A DNA stretch of 40,853 nt, from assembly GCA_038327685.1 (NCBI GenBank), contig JBBQLH010000031.1:1-40853 (forward strand). Reading direction: 5' to 3'. Under the pieces are notes generated by a model. It was not told the origin of the DNA and did no database searches. It saw only the letters and a list, made by a program, of their open reading frames with translations. Origin of the DNA: DASQFQ01 sp038327685. Lineage in GTDB: Bacteria; Actinomycetota; Thermoleophilia; Solirubrobacterales; Solirubrobacteraceae. Shown piece by piece: positions 7,003 through 14,591 of the stretch. The number at the start of each line of letters is the position of its first letter. Position 1 is the stretch's first letter. A program made the position numbers and the translations under genes.

Positions 7003-8615
7003 GACTTGCCGTCCTTCGTCTGCGAGGGCGGCAGCGGCTCGTCCTCGACCGAGGTCGACGAATGGTCCGAGACCGTCCACGGGCTCGCGAGGCCCGGGAG
7101 CACGATCGGCACCTTCAGGCGCACGTCCACGGTCACGGGGTCGTCCTTGTCGATCTCGATCTTCGCGTCCTTGAGCCACGCCTTCGGGATGTCCGCCTTC
7201 GCCGCGTCGCGGAACGGCTTCTCCTTGGGGGTGTTGAGCGTGTTGACGGCCAGCTCGCGCGACCCCTCGCGCGCCGCGTGGCCCGCCAGCAGGTACGTGT
7301 AGCCGAGCAGCCCGACCTGCCACAGCGCGAGGACGACGAGCGCGAGCACGGGCAGCAGGCCCATCATCTCGGCGCTGCCCTGGCCGCGCTCGCCGCCGAG
7401 GCGGGCGATCAGCCCGCGCGGCTCCGACGGGTCGCTCTCGGGCTCCTGGCCCGACGCCGGCAGCGCGTCGGCCTCCTCGAGCAGCGCGTCGAAGCTCGAG
7501 CGCACCTTCGCGTCCTCCATGCGGGCCGGGGTGCCGGTGTTGACGGCCGCCTCGAAGGCGGAGAAGTCGGCGGGGATCGTCGTGCGCGCGAGCCGCCCGG
7601 CGATCACCTTGCGCGCGAGGTCGGGCTGCACCTCGAGCTTGCGCGAGGCGCGGTTGAGGACGACCAGCACGTCCTCGTCGTCCTCGCGTACCTGCAGGCG
7701 CTTCCAGAGGTCGAGCATCCGCTTGACCCCGCGCAGGGAGACGACGTCGGGCTGGGTCACGACGAGCACGCGGTTGGCGATCTCGGCCCCGATCGCGCTG
7801 GCCTCCGAGACGGTCGCGCCGAGATCGACGATCGTCAGCGCGTGGCGGGCCTTGACCGCGCTGAGGATCGCGCGGGCGACCAGCGCGTCGACTTCCTCGG
7901 CACGCTCGCCGTCGTCGGGGGCGAGCAGGACCCGGAAGCCCTCCTTGTGCGTGTAGAGCGTCTCCTGCAGGTGGCGCACGGAGATCTCATCCGCGACCTC
8001 CACGAGGTCGACGACGGAGCGCCGGTGCGGCATGTCGAGGAACGAGCGGAAGTCGCCCTTCTGGAGGTCGAAGTCGACGACGCAGACCGGCCGGCCGGGC
8101 GCCGCGCGCACCGCGGCGAGCGCGAGCTGGAGCGCCACCGTCGTCGTCCCGACGCCGCCCTTGGACCCGGCCACCGCGATCAGCTGGCCGCCGAGCGCGC
8201 CTGCGGCCGACTCCTCGCCGGCGACCCGCTCGCGCATCGTGCGCGACCACGTGGCGGCGGCGCGCGCGCTCCCCTCGAGCTGCTCGAGCGAGAGCGGCAG
8301 GGTGACCACGTCGCGCACGCCGGCCTGCATGGCGGCGCGCAGCACCTCAGGCGAGTCGTCGGCGGCGAGCAGCACGATGCCGACCTCGGGAAAGCTCGAG
8401 GCGATGTCGCGTGCGACCTCCATGACCGGCACCGTGCCGAGCGCGTCGTGCAGCACGACGACGTCGATCTCGAGCCGCCGCAGCGCGCGGGCGGCCTCCT
8501 CGGCGTCGCCGACGCGGTCCACGATCTGCAGCCCCTCGCCCTCCTGCATGAGGGCGACCGCGCTCTGGGCGAGCTCGGTATCGGCGATCGCCAGCAGCAG
8601 CCGGTGCTGGGTCAT
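6999..8615 (-). CDS. TadZ/CpaE-like ATPase fused to a TadE-like pilin domain
   Basis: A 538-aa protein with three parts. Residues 1-125 form a receiver-like domain (LLLAIADTELAQSAVAL, VVVLHDALG) as in CpaE/TadZ. Residues about 143-385 form a MinD/ParA ATPase with deviant Walker A SKGGVGTTT (151-159), Asp-containing VVDFDLQKGDF and TIVDLGATVSE; such ATPases place the Tad machine in the cell. Residues about 405-538 form a second TadE-like unit: GERGQGSAEMMG (408-419), a membrane helix to about 442 and a soluble tail. CpaE and TadE are normally separate proteins, so a single chain would tie the positioning ATPase to a membrane-anchored pilin-like domain. I see no frameshift or internal stop; an internal restart just before the TadE part cannot be excluded. 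Both ends overlap neighbours by 4 bases. Confidence 0.9.
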   Translation of the reverse strand: MTQHRLLLAIADTELAQSAVALMQEGEGLQIVDRVGDAEEAARALRRLEIDVVVLHDALGTVPVMEVARDIASSFPEVGIVLLAADDSPEVLRAAMQAGVRDVVTLPLSLEQLEGSARAAATWSRTMRERVAGEESAAGALGGQLIAVAGSKGGVGTTTVALQLALAAVRAAPGRPVCVVDFDLQKGDFRSFLDMPHRRSVVDLVEVADEISVRHLQETLYTHKEGFRVLLAPDDGERAEEVDALVARAILSAVKARHALTIVDLGATVSEASAIGAEIANRVLVVTQPDVVSLRGVKRMLDLWKRLQVREDDEDVLVVLNRASRKLEVQPDLARKVIAGRLARTTIPADFSAFEAAVNTGTPARMEDAKVRSSFDALLEEADALPASGQEPESDPSEPRGLIARLGGERGQGSAEMMGLLPVLALVVLALWQVGLLGYTYLLAGHAAREGSRELAVNTLNTPKEKPFRDAAKADIPKAWLKDAKIEIDKDDPVTVDVRLKVPIVLPGLASPWTVSDHSSTSVEDEPLPPSQTKDGKS

Positions 8616-9328
8616 CGCAGCTCGGGTCGCGTGTACGTCAGCTCGTTCTTCTTGAGCGGCGTCGTCTCCCCGGGGCGCAGGAGCGCGAGCCGGACCTCCT
8701 GGGCGAAGCTCTCCGCCTCGGTCACCTTCAGCTGCTGTTTCGGGGTGAGCGCGAAGGTGACCGGGACGACCTGCTTGGGATCGGCCGGGGCCTGCTGCTG
8801 GACGCCGCGGCCGCCCTCGAGCTTGGGCTGGCCGACGTCGATGATCCGCGCGTGCCCGACCACGACCGTGGAGCGCGACTGGATGCCGCGCTGGTCGTTG
8901 CCCGGGAAGGTGGCGACGATATCGACGTAAGAGTTCGGGCCGATCTTGCCCGCCACGCCGGTCTCGGCGTCGACGAGGATGGCGACCTCGCGCTGGCCCG
9001 GGGAGAGCTCGGGCGGCGGGATCAGCATGCCGTCCTGCAGCAGCGAGTCCTTGGTGAAGTCGGCGCCGGCGACCTGGCCGACGAGGCGCGAGCGGTCGCG
9101 CAGGGCGGTCCGCGGGGCCCAGCGCTTGGGCATCGTGACCGTCGTGACGGCGTCGTCGGGGATCGACTCGTACGCCTTGACCGGCTTCGAGAGGGCGAGC
9201 AGCTGGATCTTCGGGTCGACCTCCGTGCGCACGTCGGCCACATAGGACGCGACCAGGACGAAGACGGCGAGCAGCCCGAGACCCGAGAGGACGAGCAGAA
9301 GCAGGCCGCGGCGTTGGCGTGGGTTCAT
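8612..9328 (-). CDS. cpaB: CpaB/RcpC-like SAF-domain pilus assembly protein
   Basis: A 238-aa protein with an N-terminal membrane anchor (RRGLLLLVLSGLGLLAVFVLVASYV) and an extracytoplasmic SAF-like region (LSKPVKAYESIPDDAVTTV, ADFTKDSLLQDGML) followed by an RcpC/CpaB segment (REVAILVDAETGVAGKIGPNSYVDIVATF). In diderms CpaB helps the outer-membrane secretin; in this secretin-less setting it probably contacts the cell-wall side of the assembly. It is the first gene of the operon; its stop overlaps the next start as ATGA. The ATG at 9326-9328 was chosen because it precedes the anchor directly; no clear ribosome binding site is visible. Confidence 0.88.
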   Translation of the reverse strand: MNPRQRRGLLLLVLSGLGLLAVFVLVASYVADVRTEVDPKIQLLALSKPVKAYESIPDDAVTTVTMPKRWAPRTALRDRSRLVGQVAGADFTKDSLLQDGMLIPPPELSPGQREVAILVDAETGVAGKIGPNSYVDIVATFPGNDQRGIQSRSTVVVGHARIIDVGQPKLEGGRGVQQQAPADPKQVVPVTFALTPKQQLKVTEAESFAQEVRLALLRPGETTPLKKNELTYTRPELR

Positions 9329-9455
9329 CGCAACTGAAAATACCCCGGGCCCTGCACGAGGGAAGGTCCCAACCCCAGGTTGAGGCCCTGTCCCGGACGA
9401 ATGTTGAGTCCCCGGACCTACGCTCCGCACGAGGGCCGGGGCTACGCTGCCGACC

Positions 9456-10791
9456 ATGCTACGGCGGGAGAGCGGTCAGATCCTTCCGGGGCTGATCATG
9501 CTGATGCTGGCCATCCTGGCCCTCGGCATGCTGACCTTTCCGGATCGGCAGGGCGGCGGTGCTGCGCTCGGACGCCCAGACGGCGGCCGACGCCGCCGCG
9601 CTCGCCGGCGCCCGCTCGATCCGCGACCAGCTCGTCGCGCAGGTGGTGGCCACCGGGACCTCGGACTTCAACGGCGTCAGCAAACCGGTCGTCGAGGCGG
9701 CTGCGCGCGACTACGCCAAGCGCAACGGCGCCAGGCTGACCGACCTCAAGATCGAAGGCGCGGACGTCGGCACCTTCGTCGACACCAACGACGAGAAGGT
9801 CGACCCGCCAAAGGACAAGCGGCGCGGCGCGGCGCGGGCGCGAGCGCGCGTCGAGCTCGCCGACTTCGCGTCGCTCGGCGGCGCGAGCCCGATCGACCCC
9901 GGAGCGGTCGGGCCGATCGGCGGCGACACCAAGATCACCGACAAGGAATGGAAGGCCATCGGCAAGGATCTCCACGATCCGCCGGGGTGCGCCGACGTCG
10001 CCAAGCTCGGTCAGTTCCTCAAGCAGCACGGCGCGATCCCGCCCTACGAGAACGCCGCGCTCGGCACGCCCCCGATGCCCGCCGGCGGCGAGCGCAGCAC
10101 CGCCTCCTACCACTACAAGTGCGGCAACTCGGGCGCGATCGACCTCAACTACCCGGCCGGCATCGAGGCGTCGGTGATCAACCAGGTCCTGCCCCACGTC
10201 CAGAAGCTCGGCTTCCGCACGTTCTGGCAGGTCGCGAACCACTTCGACCACATGCACATCGACTTCGGCAAATCGCCCTCGCTCAGCGGCGGCCCTGCGG
10301 GCGCCGCGGGCACGCTGCAGGACAGCTTCCTCGAGGTCAAGCTGATCGATTGGAACGCCCCCTCGGCCGGCGGCCTCGGCCTCAACTTCGTCGGCGGCGC
10401 CGGCGGCATCCCGTTCGGTCCGCCCGATCCGCAGGTCGCGGCCGCGATGTGCACCGTGATGAAGCAGATGCACGTCTCCGCCAAGGTGCGCCTGGCGGCC
10501 TGGGAGACGGCGATCGTGGAGTCCGGCGTGAAGGCGCTGACGTGGGGCGACCTCGACTCGGAGGGCCCGTTCCAGCAACGACCGTCGCAGGGCTGGGGCC
10601 GCCCGGACCAGGTCCGCGACCCGTTCTACGCGACGCGCAAGTTCGTGTCGGTGGCGAAGGGCATCGAGCACCTCTACGCCGATCCCGGCGTGCTGGCGCA
10701 GAAGGTCCAGCGCTCCGATCACCCGGAGCGCTACGCCCAGCGCGCGGGCCAGGCGGCGGCGCTCGACCAGAAGTTCTGCGGGAGCCACTGA
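9456..10791 (+). CDS. TadG-like protein with M15-like peptidase and lysozyme-like domains (apparent +1 frameshift)
   Basis: The ATG frame encodes MLRRESGQILPGLIMLMLAI and a Tad-type membrane helix. After ACC at 9534-9536 the coding potential moves to the +1 frame, which continues RIGRAAVLRSDAQTAADAAA, the normal TadG follow-on. One extra T in TTT (9537-9539) explains the shift, and the restored protein would be about 444 aa. Counting from codon 9559, residues 179-236 look like an M15-type D-Ala-D-Ala peptidase (STASYHYKCGNSGAIDLN with His185 and Asp195; NHFDHMHIDFG with His231/233 as metal ligands). The C-terminal part (about 290-405) has GPFQQRPSQGWG and DPFYATRKF, a lysozyme-like pattern common in actinobacterial wall enzymes. 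It is divergent from the Tad operon and probably opens or remodels peptidoglycan for the pilus. Sequencing error, pseudogene and programmed slip are all possible. Confidence 0.75.
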
Positions 10792-11321
10792 TGACTGCGG
10801 GCCGGGGGTTGAGCTGCCTGCTCGCCGCCTGCCTGGCCGTCGCGGGCTGCGGCGGGGGCGACGGCGGCGAGGAGCGCGCGACCCCGGTTGCCGGCGTGGG
10901 CGGCGAGCCGGCCGCAGCGTCACCGTCGGTCGACGCCGTCACGACGCCGCAGCCGCTGCGCTACCGGCCCGGCGCCAAGGCGGCCCTCGCGGCCGGGCAG
11001 ATCGCCGTCGTCGACCTCTCCGACCGCGCGGGCATCGAGCCGCCGACGATGGATGTCAACCGCGAGCAGACGCTCGACGCGCTGCGCTGGTCGGGCTGGG
11101 GCAATCCCAGCGCCACGGGGCGCGGCCAGGTCGACACGCTGATCTGCGACCCCACCTGCGCCACCGGGCGGCGCGAGCAGTCGACGGCCGTGATCGTCCT
11201 CTCCAAGCCGCGCCGCTGCGGCGGGCGGCGGTTCTACACGCGGTCGAGCATTACCTACGAGGAGCCGGGTACGAACCGCACCCGCGCTCCGGACACCTAC
11301 TTGCGGACCCCGCCCTGCTGA
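10791..11321 (+). CDS. Putative lipoprotein
   Basis: A 176-aa exported protein. The N-terminus MTAGRGLSCLLAACLAVAGC ends in a lipobox (VAGC, Cys20), followed by a Gly/Asp/Glu-rich linker, so it should be anchored to the outer face of the membrane. Later it has four cysteines in CDPTCATGRREQ and RRCGGRRFY plus a terminal Cys, which may form disulfides. I do not recognise a named domain. The start ATG overlaps the TGA of the TadG-like gene (TGATG), so the two are coupled and the lipoprotein probably works with the pilus-associated hydrolase. Its 3' end overlaps the convergent zinc-ribbon gene by 25 bases. Confidence 0.82.
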   Translation: MTAGRGLSCLLAACLAVAGCGGGDGGEERATPVAGVGGEPAAASPSVDAVTTPQPLRYRPGAKAALAAGQIAVVDLSDRAGIEPPTMDVNREQTLDALRWSGWGNPSATGRGQVDTLICDPTCATGRREQSTAVIVLSKPRRCGGRRFYTRSSITYEEPGTNRTRAPDTYLRTPPC

Positions 11322-12220
11322 TGGGCGGCCGGCGCGCGACGGCGGACGGGGCGGCCCCGGTGACCGCACAGCGGGCACGGCGAGGTCGCGATCAGCTCGC
11401 GGCACCAGCGGCACAGCCACGGATCGAGCTCGTCCACCAGCTCGGCCGCGAGCTCGGCGACATCGACCGGGAACACCACGCTCTCGACGACCTTGCCGGT
11501 CCCCCACCACGAGGGCCCGTTGGGCGTCGGCTCGACCTCGGCGACGGGCAGGCCGCCGAGCGCGCCGTTGATCGTCTCGCGCGCCCACGCGGTGTCGCCG
11601 GCGCGCGGCGCGATGACCATCCGCGACGGCCGCTCGATCTCCGGCAGCGGCACGCCGGGCTCGCCGGCCGAGAGCTTGTGAACGGACGGCTCTGGCCACG
11701 AGGAGACGCCGAAAGCGCTGTTCGGACCCAGCGAGGCCAGGTGCTGGCCGAATGTTGGCGCGGGTGCACTGAGGCCGGAGACCGACCCGAGCCACGTGAA
11801 GACGTGGAGCTCCGCCTCAACGTCGGGCAGCAGCGAGGCGAGCACGCCCGCGGAGGGCAGGTGGGCGCCGAGCGCGGAGGCCAGCGAGCAGAGCACCGCA
11901 CCGGCGAGGGGTGGGAGCGCGGTGTCGTGCACCGCGACCCGGTCCGTATCCAGCATGGAACGGGCCATTGCCAGGCGCAGAGCGCCTTCCGGCGGGAACC
12001 ACTGCGGGAGCACGGCGATCACGTGACCGTTGGCTTCGATGCCGGAGGAGAGCGCCTGGACGAGCACATCGGCCTCCGCGGCGGACGGCGGTTCGAGCAC
12101 GGCGTCGATCCGGCCCTCCCCGCCCACGAACCGCTCGGGCTTGAGCCCGAACGCGAGAATCACGGGCGCCTGGGGCTCCGGCGGCCGATCCGATGCCTGT
12201 CCCTCGGGGTTAGTGGGCAC
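11297..12220 (-). CDS. Hypothetical protein with C-terminal zinc ribbon
   Basis: A protein of about 307 aa that I cannot name. The C-terminus has two Cys pairs, CRWCRELIATSPCPLCGHRG, forming a likely zinc ribbon, followed by a basic tail. The body has no membrane segment and includes PVILAFGLKPERFVGGEGR, HVIAVLPQWFPPEGALRLA and WWGTGKVVESVVFPVDVAELAAEL, which read as a globular cytoplasmic fold. The start is uncertain: I used the GTG at 12218-12220, giving MPTNPEG, since the longer open frame upstream is antisense to the next gene. TATGTT just upstream could be a -10, implying a short or absent leader. It is convergent with the lipoprotein gene and divergent from the Gly-rich membrane protein gene. 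Confidence 0.7.
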   Translation of the reverse strand: MPTNPEGQASDRPPEPQAPVILAFGLKPERFVGGEGRIDAVLEPPSAAEADVLVQALSSGIEANGHVIAVLPQWFPPEGALRLAMARSMLDTDRVAVHDTALPPLAGAVLCSLASALGAHLPSAGVLASLLPDVEAELHVFTWLGSVSGLSAPAPTFGQHLASLGPNSAFGVSSWPEPSVHKLSAGEPGVPLPEIERPSRMVIAPRAGDTAWARETINGALGGLPVAEVEPTPNGPSWWGTGKVVESVVFPVDVAELAAELVDELDPWLCRWCRELIATSPCPLCGHRGRPVRRRAPAAHQQGGVRK

Positions 12221-12290
12221 AACCTGAACATAGTGATCAACACCCGCGCCTTGGTTCGGGGCCCCGGCGCTGGCACCATGTAGGAGCGAT

Positions 12291-13433
12291 ATGGAAATCG
12301 TCCTCGCACTTGCCGCCGTCGTCGGCATCAGCCTCATCGCAGTCCCTCGCCTCCGTCGCCGGAGCCGCGGGCGGGTGCGCGCCGACGCGGGCAAGCAGTG
12401 GACGACGAGCGCCGCCGCGCGCCGCCGCAAGCCCAGCGCCCACTCGAGCTGGAGCGGCCGGCGCACCGCTGCCGCCGCCGGTGGCACCACGGCGACCGCG
12501 CTGGGGACCGAGCCCGACGACGAGTGGGACGACGACCTCGACTGGGGCGGCGAGACCGCCGTCGCGGCGCCGCCCGCCGGTCCGGCCGCGCCGCTCCCGG
12601 AATCAGATCTCGACTGGCAGCTGCCGGGCGCGGCCGGAGGCGCCGACGAGGCCGTCGCCGAGCCCGCCGAGGAGCCGGAGTGGGACGACTGGCCCGAGGA
12701 GGACCACGCGGCCAACGGAAACGGCAACGGCGCTGCGACGGTCGAGACCCCCGGCCGCGCGACCCGACACGACGACGCCTGCACCGACGCCCCCGGGACC
12801 GAGGCGCCCGACGAGGGCGCCGATCAGCCCACCGAGGCCGACTGGGACTGGGAGCCGGTCGTCTCGCGCGGGCCGGAGCCCGCCGCGCCCCCCGCAGCCA
12901 CGGCCCCGACTCGCGGCGGCGCCATCCGCGCCCGCGGTCGCAAGGTCAACCCGCTCGTGCTGGTGGCGCTCTACGCCGCCTTCGGCATCGGCGTCATCGT
13001 GATCGCCGTCACCGTCGTCAGCGGCGCCGTGTCGGGCCCAGACGCGAACCGCACGCCGCGCACGTCGGCGACCGTCCAGCCGACCCCGGAGCCGACCCCG
13101 CCCGTCGCCTCGGGCGCCGCGAGCGCCGAGGCCAAGCGACTGCAGCAGGCCTTCTCCGACCAGCGCGGCGCCGTGCTCGCCCAGGAGAACAGCGCCGCCC
13201 GGCACGCGCGCACCGCGGCCCGCCGCGCCCGCGCGGCCCGTCGCAAGGCCCGCGCCGCGCGCCGTCGCGCCGCCGCACGCCGCGCCGCCCGCCGTCGCGT
13301 CCCCGCGCCACGCACACACGTAGATCCGGCTCCGGCGGCGCCCACGCCGGCCGCGCCCGTGGCCCCCGCCCCGAGCGGTGGTGGAGGCGGCGGTGGAGGC
13401 GGCGGCGGTGGCTGCGAGTTCTGCATCGGCTGA
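12291..13433 (+). CDS. Two-anchor membrane protein with acidic linker, Arg/Ala-rich segment and Gly-Cys tail
   Basis: A 380-aa low-complexity protein. An N-terminal hydrophobic segment (MEIVLALAAVVGISLIAV) is followed by a basic patch, an acidic Trp/Asp-rich region (EWDDDLDWGG, EPEWDDWPEED, ADWDWEP), a second membrane helix (NPLVLVALYAAFGIGVIVIAVTVV), a Pro/Thr linker, a strongly Arg/Ala-rich stretch and an end of about a dozen glycines then CEFCIG. No known function. The acidic-then-basic layout around the helix suggests interaction with a charged partner such as nucleic acid or wall polymer, but that is speculation. The poly-Gly coding segment overlaps the beginning of the DUF192 open frame. 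The tail CEFCIG preceded by poly-Gly is unusual. Confidence 0.75.
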   Translation: MEIVLALAAVVGISLIAVPRLRRRSRGRVRADAGKQWTTSAAARRRKPSAHSSWSGRRTAAAAGGTTATALGTEPDDEWDDDLDWGGETAVAAPPAGPAAPLPESDLDWQLPGAAGGADEAVAEPAEEPEWDDWPEEDHAANGNGNGAATVETPGRATRHDDACTDAPGTEAPDEGADQPTEADWDWEPVVSRGPEPAAPPAATAPTRGGAIRARGRKVNPLVLVALYAAFGIGVIVIAVTVVSGAVSGPDANRTPRTSATVQPTPEPTPPVASGAASAEAKRLQQAFSDQRGAVLAQENSAARHARTAARRARAARRKARAARRRAAARRAARRRVPAPRTHVDPAPAAPTPAAPVAPAPSGGGGGGGGGGGGCEFCIG

Positions 13434-13776
13434 GCCGGACGCGGCCTGCCCGCGGCTCGACGACCTGCCGGGCCGCGACCTGGCCGGCGGCCTGCGGCTC
13501 GCCGAGGCGCGCACCCGCCCCGCCCGCATGAAGGGCCTGGCACGCCTCGACGCGATGCCCGAGCGCCTGGCGCTCCACATCCCCCGCTGTCGCTCCGTGC
13601 ACACGTTCACGATGCGCTTCCCGCTCGACCTGATCTGGCTGTCCGGCGACGGCGAGCCCGTGCGGGTCGACCGGGCGGTCGCGCCGCGGCGGCTGAAGCT
13701 GTGCCTGCGCGCCCGCTCGGTGGTGGAGGCGAACGCCGGGACCGGCGACGCGTTCGTCGCCGGGCTGAAGGGCTAG
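13378..13776 (+). CDS. DUF192 family protein
   Basis: A DUF192 (COG1430) protein, a small fold found across bacteria and archaea without an established biochemical role. Visible family pattern: ARTRPARMKGLARLDAMPER, then CRSVHTFTMRFPLDLIWL, an Asp-Gly turn (SGDGEPVRVD), and VVEANAGTGDAFVAG near the end. The core begins around 13480, so the true start is uncertain: GTG at 13378 or 13381 would overlap the poly-Gly end of the preceding gene, while an internal non-ATG start near 13440-13470 is also possible. The stop shares the four bases CTAG with the convergent prmA stop. Confidence 0.78.
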   Translation: MVEAAVEAAAVAASSASAEPDAACPRLDDLPGRDLAGGLRLAEARTRPARMKGLARLDAMPERLALHIPRCRSVHTFTMRFPLDLIWLSGDGEPVRVDRAVAPRRLKLCLRARSVVEANAGTGDAFVAGLKG

Positions 13777-14591
13777 CGCCCGAGCAGCACGGCGGCCCAC
13801 TCGCCACCAAAGCGGCGGTCGCGCTCGTGCAGCCCGTGGGCGGCGAACGCCCCGGCCACCTCGTCGGCCTCCGCGCGCAGCAACCCGGAGGCGATCAACC
13901 GCTCGGGTGGGCGCTCGAGCAGCCGCGCGACGTCGAGCAGCAGCGGCCGCACGAGGTTGGCGGTCACGGTCGGCGCCCACGGGGCCGGGTCGCGCCGCAG
14001 GTTGACGCGCCGCACCTCGACCACCGCGCCGTTGACCTTCGCGTTCTCGGCCGAGGTCTCGAGCGAGGCCGGCTCGACATCGACCGCGAGCACCGGCGCG
14101 TAGCCGAGCCGCTCCGCGGCGATCGCGAGCACGCCGCTGCCCGAGCCCCAGTCGGCCAGCGCGCCGCCCGGGTCGAGCTCGAGCAGCAGCTCGAGGCACA
14201 GCCGGGTCGTGTGGTGCGCGCCCGTGCCGAACGCCTGGCCGGGATCGATCACGAGGTCGATTCCCGAGCCCTCCGCCAGCGCCTCCTCCCACGGCGGCCT
14301 TACGCGCAGACGGCGGAAGCGCCAGGCGACGTCGACCGGCCGGTGCCACGCCTTCCAGCGGTCGGCCCAGTCGTCGGGGACCTCGGAGCTCGAGACGTCG
14401 ACGACGACGTCGCCCGCCGCCGCGCGCAGCGCCGGCAGGTCCGGCAGCTCGCCCGCCGCTCCGTAGAGCGCGTACTCGACCACGCTCTCGGACACGTCGG
14501 ACTCCTCCAACCCGCCGGGCACGAGCTCGAGCAGCTCGGCCAGCACGATCTCCGCAGCGGCGCGCGGCACGCGCACCGCGAGCCGGATCAC
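13773..14591 (-). CDS. prmA: Ribosomal protein L11 methyltransferase
   Basis: A 272-aa SAM-dependent methyltransferase that trimethylates ribosomal protein L11. Key features are the PrmA signature DPGQAFGTGAHHTTRLCLELL, the SAM-binding LADWGSGSGVLAIAAERLG, the acidic AVDVEP after it, and the catalytic-motif region VTANLVRPLLL, where the usual NI/NP-type motif is seen as NLV. The GTG start (14589-14591) overlaps the dnaJ stop as GTGA. It ends the MaoC-hrcA-dnaJ-prmA operon. dnaJ-prmA adjacency is common in Gram-positive and actinobacterial genomes, which supports the call. Confidence 0.93.
   Translation of the reverse strand: MIRLAVRVPRAAAEIVLAELLELVPGGLEESDVSESVVEYALYGAAGELPDLPALRAAAGDVVVDVSSSEVPDDWADRWKAWHRPVDVAWRFRRLRVRPPWEEALAEGSGIDLVIDPGQAFGTGAHHTTRLCLELLLELDPGGALADWGSGSGVLAIAAERLGYAPVLAVDVEPASLETSAENAKVNGAVVEVRRVNLRRDPAPWAPTVTANLVRPLLLDVARLLERPPERLIASGLLRAEADEVAGAFAAHGLHERDRRFGGEWAAVLLGR

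Noticed and set aside
9456..11321. A 621-codon open frame spanning the TadG-like and lipoprotein genes
   Set aside because: After 9540 this frame is Arg/Gly-rich shadow sequence until the lipoprotein start at 10791; the +1 frame holds the recognisable domains.
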